Assembly: GCA_004558185.1 (NCBI GenBank)
Contig: SFDP01000014.1
Location: forward strand, 1 to 64,000
Length of the DNA: 64,000 nucleotides
Direction: 5' to 3'
Origin: Lachnospiraceae bacterium
GTDB taxonomy: Bacteria; Bacillota; Clostridia; Lachnospirales; Lachnospiraceae
The first letter of the stretch is position 1, and the number at the start of each line of letters is the position of its first letter. Below the pieces are notes generated by a model. The model ran no database searches and was not told where the DNA came from. It saw only the letters and a list, made by a program, of their open reading frames with translations. The position numbers and the translations under genes were made by a program. This document shows positions 25,228 through 33,171 of this stretch, piece after piece.

Positions 25228-26328
25228 TTATGCTAACTGCTCCAAATGACCGACTGCCAGATCAAGATGCTGCAGGGTTCCTGCCAAACCGTTTTCATAC
25301 AGGAAAATTCCCGTGCTGCGGATTGCTCCATTGATCTCACCTTGACTGTTTTTGTGAGTGAAGTCAGTGGCTGCATTCTGCAGGCAGATCGCACCTACTC
25401 CCTTTTCCTCCAGCCGATATAATCTGGATGTTCCGTCTTTTTGCTGTATCCAAATCTTTAGCTTATCCCAAATGCTGTCATTCTCATCGATCCAGCCGTT
25501 TCCATCCTCATCATACTTTGCCAGATCAGCAAAGCCGTCTCCCGATTTTGTTCCAAACAGTTCCGAGCCGTTATTGATCTTCCCATCTCCATTTAGGTCC
25601 AGAGCCAGATAGCCGCTGTCCTCACAAAGCCGAGAAATAGCCTCTTCTTCTCCGTCTGCATCCAGATCGAAGAAAAATTTCTGATCAGAAACCTCTGCAA
25701 TATTCCCATTCAGATTAATGACCAGAGGATCACACATGGCAGTTGTCCTGCGCTCCCGGCTGATATATTGGGAAAAGCTGCGGCTCATGCCTACATCCAC
25801 CTGAAAAGAGAGTTCCCGCCCATCTGCAGTTCTAACCATTCCGACAGCAGAAAAGCTGGTGCTTTCCGATTCTGAATAGAAGATCTCCTCCCTGGCCGTA
25901 ATTTGAAGCGTCTGTATGGGTCTTGCCTCTATCCTGTTTGGGGACAGATCGGAGGAACTCAGTCCGTTCTTCAGCCCCAGTCTCTCCGCCAGATCCTTTC
26001 CTGCACGTTCCCCAAAGAGCAGCTTCCATAAATAAACGATGGTTTGCTGCCTAATCTCCTTTAGGGCTTCTCCAAAGTCCGCTTCCGTATTTGCCTGATA
26101 CAGCCGGAAGAGATTTCCTGATCCCGACAGCTTTGCCTGGGCATCATTCAGTTTTTCTCCTCCCCCCTCTTTTGTATTCTGTAAATTTTCCTCTGTTCCT
26201 AATTCTTCCTCAGTGGTGGCGCCGGTCATTCCTCCTCCCAGGCTCACCTGATAAGATAACCTCCTTGTCTGACTGGACTGAAGAGTCCTTGCGGATTCCA
26301 TTCCTATAAAAGAAGAAGCAATTTTCAA
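25228..26328 (-). CDS. EF-hand/dockerin-like calcium-binding protein, motility-sigma promoter
   Basis: Function unknown. The C-terminal half has three D-x-D-x-D-G type calcium loops: DLDADGEEEAI, DLNGDGKINNG and DEDGNGWIDEND. They are set in a repeat layout seen in large calcium-binding surface or cytosolic proteins. There is no signal peptide or membrane segment. The start is read as TTG at 26328, giving LKIASSFIGMESAR, because upstream codons look non-coding and GGAAGG lies about 10 bases before. A longer frame to 26463 exists. A sigma-28-like promoter and a terminator-like leader hairpin lie upstream, so expression is probably tied to motility and subject to attenuation. Confidence 0.7.
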   Translation of the reverse strand: MKIASSFIGMESARTLQSSQTRRLSYQVSLGGGMTGATTEEELGTEENLQNTKEGGGEKLNDAQAKLSGSGNLFRLYQANTEADFGEALKEIRQQTIVYLWKLLFGERAGKDLAERLGLKNGLSSSDLSPNRIEARPIQTLQITAREEIFYSESESTSFSAVGMVRTADGRELSFQVDVGMSRSFSQYISRERRTTAMCDPLVINLNGNIAEVSDQKFFFDLDADGEEEAISRLCEDSGYLALDLNGDGKINNGSELFGTKSGDGFADLAKYDEDGNGWIDENDSIWDKLKIWIQQKDGTSRLYRLEEKGVGAICLQNAATDFTHKNSQGEINGAIRSTGIFLYENGLAGTLQHLDLAVGHLEQLA

Positions 26329-26391
26329 TCCCTCATTTCCTTCCTTTTGCAGCAATCCTTTATTCGTCTTAACCTCCCTGTATCCGACAAA

Positions 26392-26440
26392 TAAAAAAAG
26401 GTGCACAAGTGAGTAAATCCGTTTACTCTCCCGGCACCTT
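26392..26440 (-). terminator. Leader terminator or attenuator before the EF-hand gene
   Basis: On the minus strand AAGGTGC pairs with GCACCTT, with an inner stem GAGTAAA/TTTACTC, and TTTTTTT follows. It lies between the sigma-28-like promoter and the gene. Confidence 0.6.
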
Positions 26441-26500
26441 CCCTGGTTCTGCCTTATATTCATAAAAGCACCTTGGCCAAAGGGCTTCCATGTACTTATT

Positions 26501-26527
26501 ATATCGGCCAGCTCAAAAGAAACTTTA
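26501..26527 (-). promoter_or_regulatory. Sigma-28 (SigD/FliA)-type promoter
   Basis: TAAA at 26524-26527, a 15-base spacer and GCCGATAT at 26501-26508 match the motility-sigma consensus at all but the last base. It faces the EF-hand gene. Confidence 0.75.
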
Positions 26528-26607
26528 GCAGATAAAAGACGTAAATCAGGATAATATACTGCGTGAATAGTGTAGTTATTTAGAAACCCTTACATCAGCT
26601 TCTTCCG

Positions 26608-26772
26608 TTATTTCCCCAGAACCTGTAATTCTACTACATGATTAGTCGTTCTGATGTTATTTCCATTCATATATACACGAATATAGCGAGCCTCAACACT
26701 TTCTCCTTCCCCCGGTTTTGTCCGTTCGGTATTTCCATCCAGCCAGTTCACCCTATATGATGTATTTTCTTT
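26608..26772 (-). pseudogene. Remnant of a discoidin-like (F5/8 type C) domain gene
   Basis: A stop-bounded minus-strand frame of about 54 codons encodes WLDGNTERTKPGEGESVEAR followed by YIRVYMNGN and VVELQVLGK, then TAA. This is the typical end of a carbohydrate-binding discoidin domain. A TGA lies just upstream and no start or ribosome site is seen. It is the only coding trace in the 26530-26964 gap, where the remaining bases show nothing I can name. Confidence 0.55.
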
Positions 26773-26964
26773 TCATTCGTTACACTTTTATGGCACTATT
26801 CAACAAATCTCTCTATACTTCTCTTTCAAGTCGAAGTCCGGTATACACCAAGGTGAGGAGCCGTTTAATTTCTGAACCATTACAAAATTCTTTTCTTCAT
26901 GCTACAATAAGGAGAATATCTTGATGTGACAATGTGACAAATGGATGATAGAGAGGAACCGACA

Positions 26965-27519
26965 ATGGACAGACAAATACGAATTGCTGTGAAAGAAGAT
27001 GCCAAAGAGCTGCTTGCTCTTTATACGCCCTATGTGGAGCAAACAGCCATCACCTTTGAATATGAGGCTCCTTCCTTGGATGAGTTCGAGAAAAGAATCG
27101 AACAGACCCTTAAAAAATTTCCTTATCTGGTGGCTCAGCAGGATGGACAGCTTGTAGGCTATGCCTATGCCGGCCCCTTTAGACCCAGACCTGCCTATGA
27201 CTGGGCCGTGGAAACCACAATCTATATCCGTCAGGACCAAAAGAAAACAGGGCTTGGCAGAGAATTATACCAAGCCCTGGAAAACCTTCTTTCAAAACAG
27301 CATATTTTAAATCTCTATGCCTGTATTGCCTATCCCACCGTTGAGGATGAATACCTGACCCGGGACAGTGTTCACTTTCACCAACGGCTTGGCTATCGTT
27401 TAGTAGGGGAATTTTACCAATGTGGTTACAAATTTGGCCGCTGGTACAATATGGTGTGGATGGAAAAGCATCTGGGAAACCATGAAGCTAATCCTTCCCC
27501 TGTATGCCGATTTAATTAA
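26965..27519 (+). CDS. GNAT N-acetyltransferase, phosphinothricin-acetyltransferase type
   Basis: Acetyl-CoA-dependent N-acetyltransferase of the Pat/Bar-like subgroup. The 184-residue single GNAT domain shows IRIAVKEDAKELLALYTPYV at the start, the fold's strand 4 (AVETTIYIRQ), the acetyl-CoA loop KKTGLGRELYQAL and the C-terminal HQRLGYRLVGEFYQCGYKFG typical of this subgroup. The substrate is not readable; methionine sulfoximine-like amino acids are usual for the group. The start at 26965 is chosen because GAGGA lies 7 bases before it, and an upstream ATG at 26941 is less likely. Confidence 0.88.
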   Translation: MDRQIRIAVKEDAKELLALYTPYVEQTAITFEYEAPSLDEFEKRIEQTLKKFPYLVAQQDGQLVGYAYAGPFRPRPAYDWAVETTIYIRQDQKKTGLGRELYQALENLLSKQHILNLYACIAYPTVEDEYLTRDSVHFHQRLGYRLVGEFYQCGYKFGRWYNMVWMEKHLGNHEANPSPVCRFN

Positions 27520-27562
27520 CGATCAGATTTACAAAAGAAGCTGGCGGATTTTGTCCCCCTTC

Positions 27563-28600
27563 TTACTCCCAGGGGTATTCATCCAGGCTGACAAATTCAT
27601 AGCCCTGATTTCTGGCATAGTCGATAAAGTCCCCCATAATCATCGCATTATCCGGTGACGTGGAGTGAAGCAGGATTACCGCTCCGGGATGCAGTCTTTC
27701 GGTAATGGTCTGCAATGATTTGCTGACCCCGGGCTGATTCTTCGGATCCCAGTCCGCATAGGCCAGGGACCAGAACACATTTTTATAGCCCAGATCATGA
27801 ACTAAATCCATGGCATTCTCAGAATATTCACCCGATGGGAACCTAAAATACGGGCTTGTATAGCCAAAATTTGCCCGAAGATAATTATCTACGCCCAATA
27901 TCTCCCAGGCAAGCTCTTCTCTGGATAAGGCACTGCAGTCGGGATGGGTGCTTGCATGATTACCCACAATATGTCCGTCATCAATCATCCGAGCTACAAT
28001 TTCGGGAGCAGTCTGCAAATAATCCAGGGTACAGAAAAAGGTTGCTGTCACCTCCTTTTCCTTCAGTACGTTTAAGATATCAACGGTAAGATTTTCGTAT
28101 TCATATCCGCAGTCAAAGGTCAGATACAGCTTTTTTCCCTCTGTCCGGTTATCCCAAGCCAGGGCTCCAACCTGAAGACTATCGAAATACGCCTGATTAT
28201 CTACGGTAATCTGATTGGGGGCTCCATCCTTTGCCGCACCAAAGCCAAAGCTCTTCTTCTCTGTAGATAACCCCTCTTCATTCTCTGGATCCGAAACGAA
28301 AAACTCAATAATCTCCAGGGGTTCATTGCCGGTGAATGTGGAACCGGACACTTCTACCCGGGGGATATGGGTTACCACAGCAGCGCCTTCTTTCGGTTCT
28401 TTGGCCAAATCCTCCTCCAATGCCAATGAGGTATCTGTCTCCCCCTCCTCCGACAGATTCTCTGCTTTGCTTTCTTTCCTCTCAGGAGATGCCACAGTTT
28501 CCCCGAACTCAGCAGAAGAAAGAGTTTCCTTAGTGGAGCAGGCTCCCAGCATTAGAATGGCAATAGTAATCACGCTTAGTGTACTCAATAATTTTCTCAT
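27563..28600 (-). CDS. PdaA-like polysaccharide deacetylase lipoprotein
   Basis: Predicted lipoprotein carbohydrate esterase of family 4 (NodB fold), close to PdaA, which removes acetyl groups to allow muramic delta-lactam formation in the spore cortex. The signal ends in the lipobox MLGAC. An acidic linker runs to about residue 120, then the NodB domain. Motif 1 is TFDCGYEY, with Cys where most CE4 enzymes have the second Asp; PdaA proteins also vary here. NHASTHPD supplies the metal histidines, and RFPSGEY and ILLHS follow. The start at 28600 has only a weak ribosome site. The spore role is inferred from family. Confidence 0.82.
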   Translation of the reverse strand: MRKLLSTLSVITIAILMLGACSTKETLSSAEFGETVASPERKESKAENLSEEGETDTSLALEEDLAKEPKEGAAVVTHIPRVEVSGSTFTGNEPLEIIEFFVSDPENEEGLSTEKKSFGFGAAKDGAPNQITVDNQAYFDSLQVGALAWDNRTEGKKLYLTFDCGYEYENLTVDILNVLKEKEVTATFFCTLDYLQTAPEIVARMIDDGHIVGNHASTHPDCSALSREELAWEILGVDNYLRANFGYTSPYFRFPSGEYSENAMDLVHDLGYKNVFWSLAYADWDPKNQPGVSKSLQTITERLHPGAVILLHSTSPDNAMIMGDFIDYARNQGYEFVSLDEYPWE

Positions 28601-28705
28601 ATGTCTTTCGCTTTCTTTAATCAATCATTATCTTCCATAATTAAGCAGCAATGAATAACAGGCAACGTCATGCGACCCTGCCTGTCTCCGTTTGTCTTTA
28701 TCCGA

Positions 28706-30994
28706 CTAAACCCTGTTATAATTAATCAAACAGCCCTTCAGAATAATCTGTCTTTCCTCATCGGTCAGTTCTCCCAAAGCCAGCTCGAATTCGGTCAAAC
28801 TGCCATCCTTAACCACATAGGCCTTAATGGTGCTCTCCTTATTCTCCACAGCCTCACGAATACCCGGGAAGAACAGGTAGTCCAGATTCTTAAAGGGCAG
28901 TTCTCCCTCTTTAATCATAAAGGGAAGCATACCCCAGTTAATCAGGTTGGAACGATATCTCTTGGTAGCATACTCATTGGCAATATTTGCCCAGCCCCCT
29001 AATACCTTCTGGCAGCTTGCTGCCTGCTCTCTGGCAGAACCGTCTCCCGGCTTTCGGGCAAAAATGGTAGAGCCAAAGCCCATATTCCCCTCTCCTGCCT
29101 CAGGAAACCTGCTCTGAACCACAGCCATGATCTCTTTTAGTTCCGGTTTTGCTTCCAGCGGGCATTTTCCTTCCATAACCGCCTTCTGTGCCACCTGAAT
29201 GTCCTTTGCCCGACCCACATATTGGGGATCTTTTCTGGAAAGAGCAAATTCTGCCAGTCCCAGAGGGTTGGAACGGTAGGAGGAGGTTTCTCCGGAGGGA
29301 ATCAATTCATCCGTAGTGGTTACCGGATCATGGATTTCAGAAACCACACGAAGCAGGAGATTTTCAGGCAAGGCTGCCATTTCAGGCCAGTCCTTGATGT
29401 TGGGCCCTAATTTGATTTCTACCTCAGGATCTGCCACCCCTTTGGAATCAAATACACGATTGGCATAAATATTGGCATCAAAATGATATTGGTAAATACC
29501 CAAATCTCCATCAAAATCGGTTGCCGCCGTTAAAAATCCCTTATTTGCCGCTGTGGCTGCAATAGAGCGGGCATCCATCAGCGCTACAGAAGAAATCTGT
29601 CCGCTTTGCAGCTTACTTCCTTCACGATTGGGGAAGTTTCTGGTATTATGACGAATACTGAAGCCATTGTTGGAGGGAGTATCTCCTGCACCAAAGCAAG
29701 GCCCACAGAAGGCCGTTTTCATGATTGCTCCGGTTTCCATAAGGGCTGCTGCACAGCCATTCTTAATCAGCTCCATATAAATGGGAGTGGAGGCAGGATA
29801 AACATTCAGGGAAAATTCATCCGCACCGATATATTTTCCTTTTAAAATATCTGCTGCCGCACAGATGTTTTCAAAGCCACCGCCTGCACAGCCGGCGATG
29901 ATTCCCTGATCTACATAGAGCTTGCCATCTCTGATTTTATCCTGCAGGGAATATTCTACTGCCCCATCCAGGCTTACCAGTGCCCGTTTTTCTACCTCTG
30001 CCAGCACATCCCCCAGATTCCGGTTTACTTCCTCAATGGTGTATACATTGCTGGGATGGAAGGGCATGGCTATCATAGGTTTAATTTTACTTAAATCAAC
30101 GACTACCATACCGTCATAGTAGGCAACCTGACCCGGATTTAATTCCTTATGGTCCTTTACTCTTCCATGAATCTCAAAGTATTCTTTAATCACATCATCC
30201 GTTCGCCAAATGGAAGAAAGACAGGTGGTTTCTGTAGTCATTACGTCAATGCCGATACGGAAGTCTGCACTCAGGGCACTGACACCGGGACCCATAAACT
30301 CCATCACCTTATTCTTCACATATCCGTTTTCAAATACTGCACCGATAATCGCCAGAGCTACGTCCTGGGGACCCACACCCTTCATGGGTTCACCGGTCAA
30401 ATAAATACCGATCACTCCGGGCATATTAATGTCATAGGTCTGGTTCAAAAGCTGCTTAACCAGCTCCGGTCCTCCCTCACCCATAGCCATGGTTCCCAGA
30501 GCGCCATAACGGGTATGAGAGTCAGAGCCCAGAATCATTCTTCCGCCGCCGCTCATCATTTCTCTGGCATACTGGTGGATAACTGCCTGATGGGGAGGCA
30601 CATAAACACCACCATATTTTTTCGCACTGCTTAACCCAAACATATGGTCATCTTCATTAATGGTTCCCCCTACTGCACAAAGGGAGTTGTGGCAGTTAGT
30701 CAGCACATAGGGAATAGGAAACTTCTCCAGTCCTGACGCTCTTGCAGTCTGAATAATTCCTACAAAGGTAATATCGTGGGAGCAAAGCTGGTCAAATTTA
30801 ATCTGCAGCTTTTGCATATTACCGGATTGATTATGTTCTTTTAAAATTCCATAGGCTATGGTTTCCTTTGCCGCTTCCTCTTTGGAAACCGTTTTGCCTG
30901 TCTTACTTTTAATCTCATCTAAGGCGGAAGCGCTGTCTGCAATAATATCCGTTCCGTTCACCAGATAGGCTCCGCTTTCCAACAATTGAATCAT
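28706..30994 (-). CDS. Aconitase-superfamily hydratase
   Basis: Large iron-sulfur hydratase of the aconitase superfamily (YbhJ-like), substrate unknown. The 762-residue protein has candidate cluster cysteines in the [21 protein letters not shown] and [10 protein letters not shown] segments. The substrate-binding swivel domain near the C-terminus contains [32 protein letters not shown]-like aconitase signatures spread over about residues 640-690. The start at 30994 follows GAGGAGG; upstream codons to 31102 are not protein-like. It is transcribed alone. It is not a standard AcnA, LeuCD or homoaconitase, so no symbol is given. Confidence 0.85.
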   Translation of the reverse strand: MIQLLESGAYLVNGTDIIADSASALDEIKSKTGKTVSKEEAAKETIAYGILKEHNQSGNMQKLQIKFDQLCSHDITFVGIIQTARASGLEKFPIPYVLTNCHNSLCAVGGTINEDDHMFGLSSAKKYGGVYVPPHQAVIHQYAREMMSGGGRMILGSDSHTRYGALGTMAMGEGGPELVKQLLNQTYDINMPGVIGIYLTGEPMKGVGPQDVALAIIGAVFENGYVKNKVMEFMGPGVSALSADFRIGIDVMTTETTCLSSIWRTDDVIKEYFEIHGRVKDHKELNPGQVAYYDGMVVVDLSKIKPMIAMPFHPSNVYTIEEVNRNLGDVLAEVEKRALVSLDGAVEYSLQDKIRDGKLYVDQGIIAGCAGGGFENICAAADILKGKYIGADEFSLNVYPASTPIYMELIKNGCAAALMETGAIMKTAFCGPCFGAGDTPSNNGFSIRHNTRNFPNREGSKLQSGQISSVALMDARSIAATAANKGFLTAATDFDGDLGIYQYHFDANIYANRVFDSKGVADPEVEIKLGPNIKDWPEMAALPENLLLRVVSEIHDPVTTTDELIPSGETSSYRSNPLGLAEFALSRKDPQYVGRAKDIQVAQKAVMEGKCPLEAKPELKEIMAVVQSRFPEAGEGNMGFGSTIFARKPGDGSAREQAASCQKVLGGWANIANEYATKRYRSNLINWGMLPFMIKEGELPFKNLDYLFFPGIREAVENKESTIKAYVVKDGSLTEFELALGELTDEERQIILKGCLINYNRV

Positions 30995-31201
30995 GGTTTT
31001 CCTCCTCTTATTCTTTGTACCATACTCCATTTCATTTTCCTGATCCTGCCAACTGTAATCGGCATTCTTTTGTATTATAGCTAAGGCAGGACTGGAATGC
31101 AAGAGTATCGCTCTGGCAAATCTTCTGCTGTTTTCCTAAAGTCAGGAATATTTCTCCAGGAGGCTGACTTGACATGCCTGCTGCCCACAGCCCATTCCAG
31201 A

Positions 31202-31406
31202 CTATGGTGGGCTGAAAATTTCATCAACGGTAAGCCGTAGTTCTTTTGCCAATGAAAATGCCAGAGATAGGGTCGGATCATACTTATTATTCTCAATGGC
31301 ATTCACTGTTTGTCGGGAAACACCGCATTTTTTTGCCAATTCTTCCTGCGATAATCCCAACTCCTTTCTCCTGCTTCTAATTATGTTTTCCACATTAGCC
31401 ACCATA
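31202..31406 (-). CDS. Small XRE-family HTH regulator
   Basis: A 67-residue cytosolic DNA-binding protein made of a single Cro/C1 helix-turn-helix domain, with LSQEELAKKCGVSRQTVNAI as the recognition block. The ATG at 31406 overlaps the end of the upstream membrane protein gene by 12 bases, so the two are translationally coupled. Such pairs usually regulate their own promoter. The perfect inverted repeat at 31752-31803 is a good operator candidate. Confidence 0.88.
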
Positions 31407-31685
31407 CCTTTTCCTGTAATACATGAGGGCAATAAAATAAATAATAGCAGCAACCTCAAGCTGAATCAACGGATTGGAGTTCATATTCTGTGCTCTTACA
31501 AAATTTTCAATAACATCTAATACCATTGCTCCTACTACGGTAGATAAGGTGAATGAACTGGCTTTCCAGATAATGATTTGATTGCGCTCATCTCCCGGTT
31601 TCAGCAGTGATACCAGCATAAAAATATCCAGTACAGCGAATATGAATAAAATAATTCCTAAAAAAATCATTGCTCCTATGGGCAT
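31395..31685 (-). CDS. Small membrane protein paired with the HTH regulator
   Basis: A 96-residue protein with about three hydrophobic segments and a basic C-terminal end (YYRKRYGG). No family is recognised. The ATG at 31685 follows TAGGAGG; the longer frame to 31787 is rejected. It lies directly after the promoter and overlaps the downstream XRE regulator gene. The pairing resembles two-gene units in which a membrane protein may sense a signal or restrain the regulator, which is inference. Confidence 0.75.
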   Translation of the reverse strand: MPIGAMIFLGIILFIFAVLDIFMLVSLLKPGDERNQIIIWKASSFTLSTVVGAMVLDVIENFVRAQNMNSNPLIQLEVAAIIYFIALMYYRKRYGG

Positions 31686-31745
31686 ACCTTTTCCTCCTAA
31701 CAATATAGTGATATTTTTATATGTCAAAAAGTCTTTACATTTTTC

Positions 31746-31803
31746 ATTATGACAAATCAAAACCGGAATGTCAAGAGTTTTTGACATTCCGGTTTTGATT
31801 TGT
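31746..31803 (-). promoter_or_regulatory. Promoter inside a perfect 23-bp inverted repeat
   Basis: Minus-strand TTGACA (31769-31774), a 17-base spacer and CATAAT (31746-31751) form a near-consensus promoter. The spacer and -35 are one arm of a perfect 23-bp inverted repeat (31752-31774 and 31781-31803) with a 6-base loop. Confidence 0.75.
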
Positions 31804-31845
31804 AAAAATATTAGTTATGGATTCAAGTCATCATTCGTGATAGGG

Positions 31846-32847
31846 CTACCTTTCCCCTAATTGTTGCCTGACAGAATCAGCTATTTTTGAGAAGGTATCC
31901 ATTTCGGCCATCTTCTGTAATACTCTTGGTGCAATTACTTTCTGATAGGCATTATTACCGTAATGAGCCCGAAGCTGATGTGCAGTCTGGCCGGTGCCGT
32001 TAATCAAATTTGATTCTGTGTCTCTGGGAATTTCTATATAGGTATTCCTATTCCATTCTTTGTAATTATCCCAGATTTTCCGACATTGCTCCTGACCATA
32101 CCAATAAGACACTGTTTCCATGTTATACCAGATATCTCTGTCCCATATACCCTTCGGAGTTCTTTCTCCCAGGCCCGCTCCATTCAATGCGGTAAATAAT
32201 GCTTCTGTCATTGCCTGAAATTCTGAATAATGCCGGTCTGCATTTGCTCCGTCATTTTCTCCCTGGCACCAGATGATTCCTGCAAATACATTGGATTCAT
32301 TAAGGCTTAAGGCATAGACAATCCTGTCCTTTAACGTCTGATAATAAGCCGTATCAGCCCCCCACTTTAAAACCACTGTACCCTCCCCACTATTACCTGC
32401 GGTGTCGGTTGGCTTTTTTTGTTCCTGACTATAGGTTCCGGGATTGCCGCTGGTAAATCCGGTGCCTCCGAATGCAATAGACAACATCAGAATTCCATAA
32501 TCCTCAGGAATGTAATCCAGCATTAAATTTGCTAATGGTAAGTGAATTCCTTTTGTACCAGCAGTTTCGGTTCCCTTCCTGTTGTGCTCTCTCATATCCT
32601 GCATAGACTGTGCACAGTAGCCCAAATCGATCACCTGCAGATTCTGCTTACCATAAAAGCCTAGTTGTTTAATTCGATCAGGGTCAGCATTTCTACAGGT
32701 GGCGTCAGTGTCTATGGGGGATTCATCATAACCAACGGCATTAGATTGTCCTGCGATACATACCACTACAAATTTATCATATGTTTTTTCATCAGCACAT
32801 TCATCTCCCATAGCTGAAATCCTTCTGTCCAAATTTACTTTCTCCAT
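31846..32847 (-). CDS. Sialate O-acetylesterase-domain (SASA/SGNH) hydrolase
   Basis: Predicted carbohydrate acetylesterase. The 333-residue protein has the SASA-family SGNH blocks: VCIAGQSNAVGYDE with the nucleophile serine near residue 36, a glycine block FGGTGFTSG, and IIWCQGENDG near residue 200. A C-terminal histidine for the catalytic dyad may be in RAHYGNNAYQK. There is no signal peptide, so it is probably cytosolic and acts on imported acetylated sugars. AGGAGG precedes the ATG. It stands alone next to a surface protein gene. Confidence 0.85.
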   Translation of the reverse strand: MEKVNLDRRISAMGDECADEKTYDKFVVVCIAGQSNAVGYDESPIDTDATCRNADPDRIKQLGFYGKQNLQVIDLGYCAQSMQDMREHNRKGTETAGTKGIHLPLANLMLDYIPEDYGILMLSIAFGGTGFTSGNPGTYSQEQKKPTDTAGNSGEGTVVLKWGADTAYYQTLKDRIVYALSLNESNVFAGIIWCQGENDGANADRHYSEFQAMTEALFTALNGAGLGERTPKGIWDRDIWYNMETVSYWYGQEQCRKIWDNYKEWNRNTYIEIPRDTESNLINGTGQTAHQLRAHYGNNAYQKVIAPRVLQKMAEMDTFSKIADSVRQQLGER

Positions 32848-33016
32848 TCCTTATTCTCCTCCTGCTGTTTTTAGGAAATATACGTCTTTCACCGGAATCA
32901 TATTTTCTCTATACCAATGTACCATTTCAAGCAGTTCTTTTCCAGCACCTGAAACAATTTTATCATAAGACAAATAGCCGTCTTTAAACAGGGTAAAACA
33001 GAATAAATTAAAAGAA

Positions 33017-33060
33017 GCTGTGTAACAGCGATTTTGCGAATGGGGTTCTGAATGGTTACA
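33017..33060 (-). repeat. Partial family 2 repeat
   Basis: Carries the family 2 end (TTCTGAATGGTTAC) and the internal CGATTTTGCGAATGGGG block seen in the copy at 48284. The other end is missing. It sits in the 325-base gap 32848-33171, which also has TATAAT at 33114-33119 as a possible -10 for the surface protein. Confidence 0.65.
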
Positions 33061-33171
33061 AAAAATCCCGGATAAATTACGCAGATTAACTGGAATTTAA
33101 TGTCATATTTTGGTATAATTAATCCATTTCTATTAACACAAAAACAGTAATTCAGCGAAAGGAAACCAAAG

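Noticed and set aside
26392-26500. Possible c-di-GMP riboswitch before the EF-hand gene
   Set aside because: The conserved GEMM core could not be matched; described only as a terminator-like leader.
26718-26924. 68-codon plus-strand frame
   Set aside because: Opposite to the discoidin remnant, low complexity, no ribosome site.
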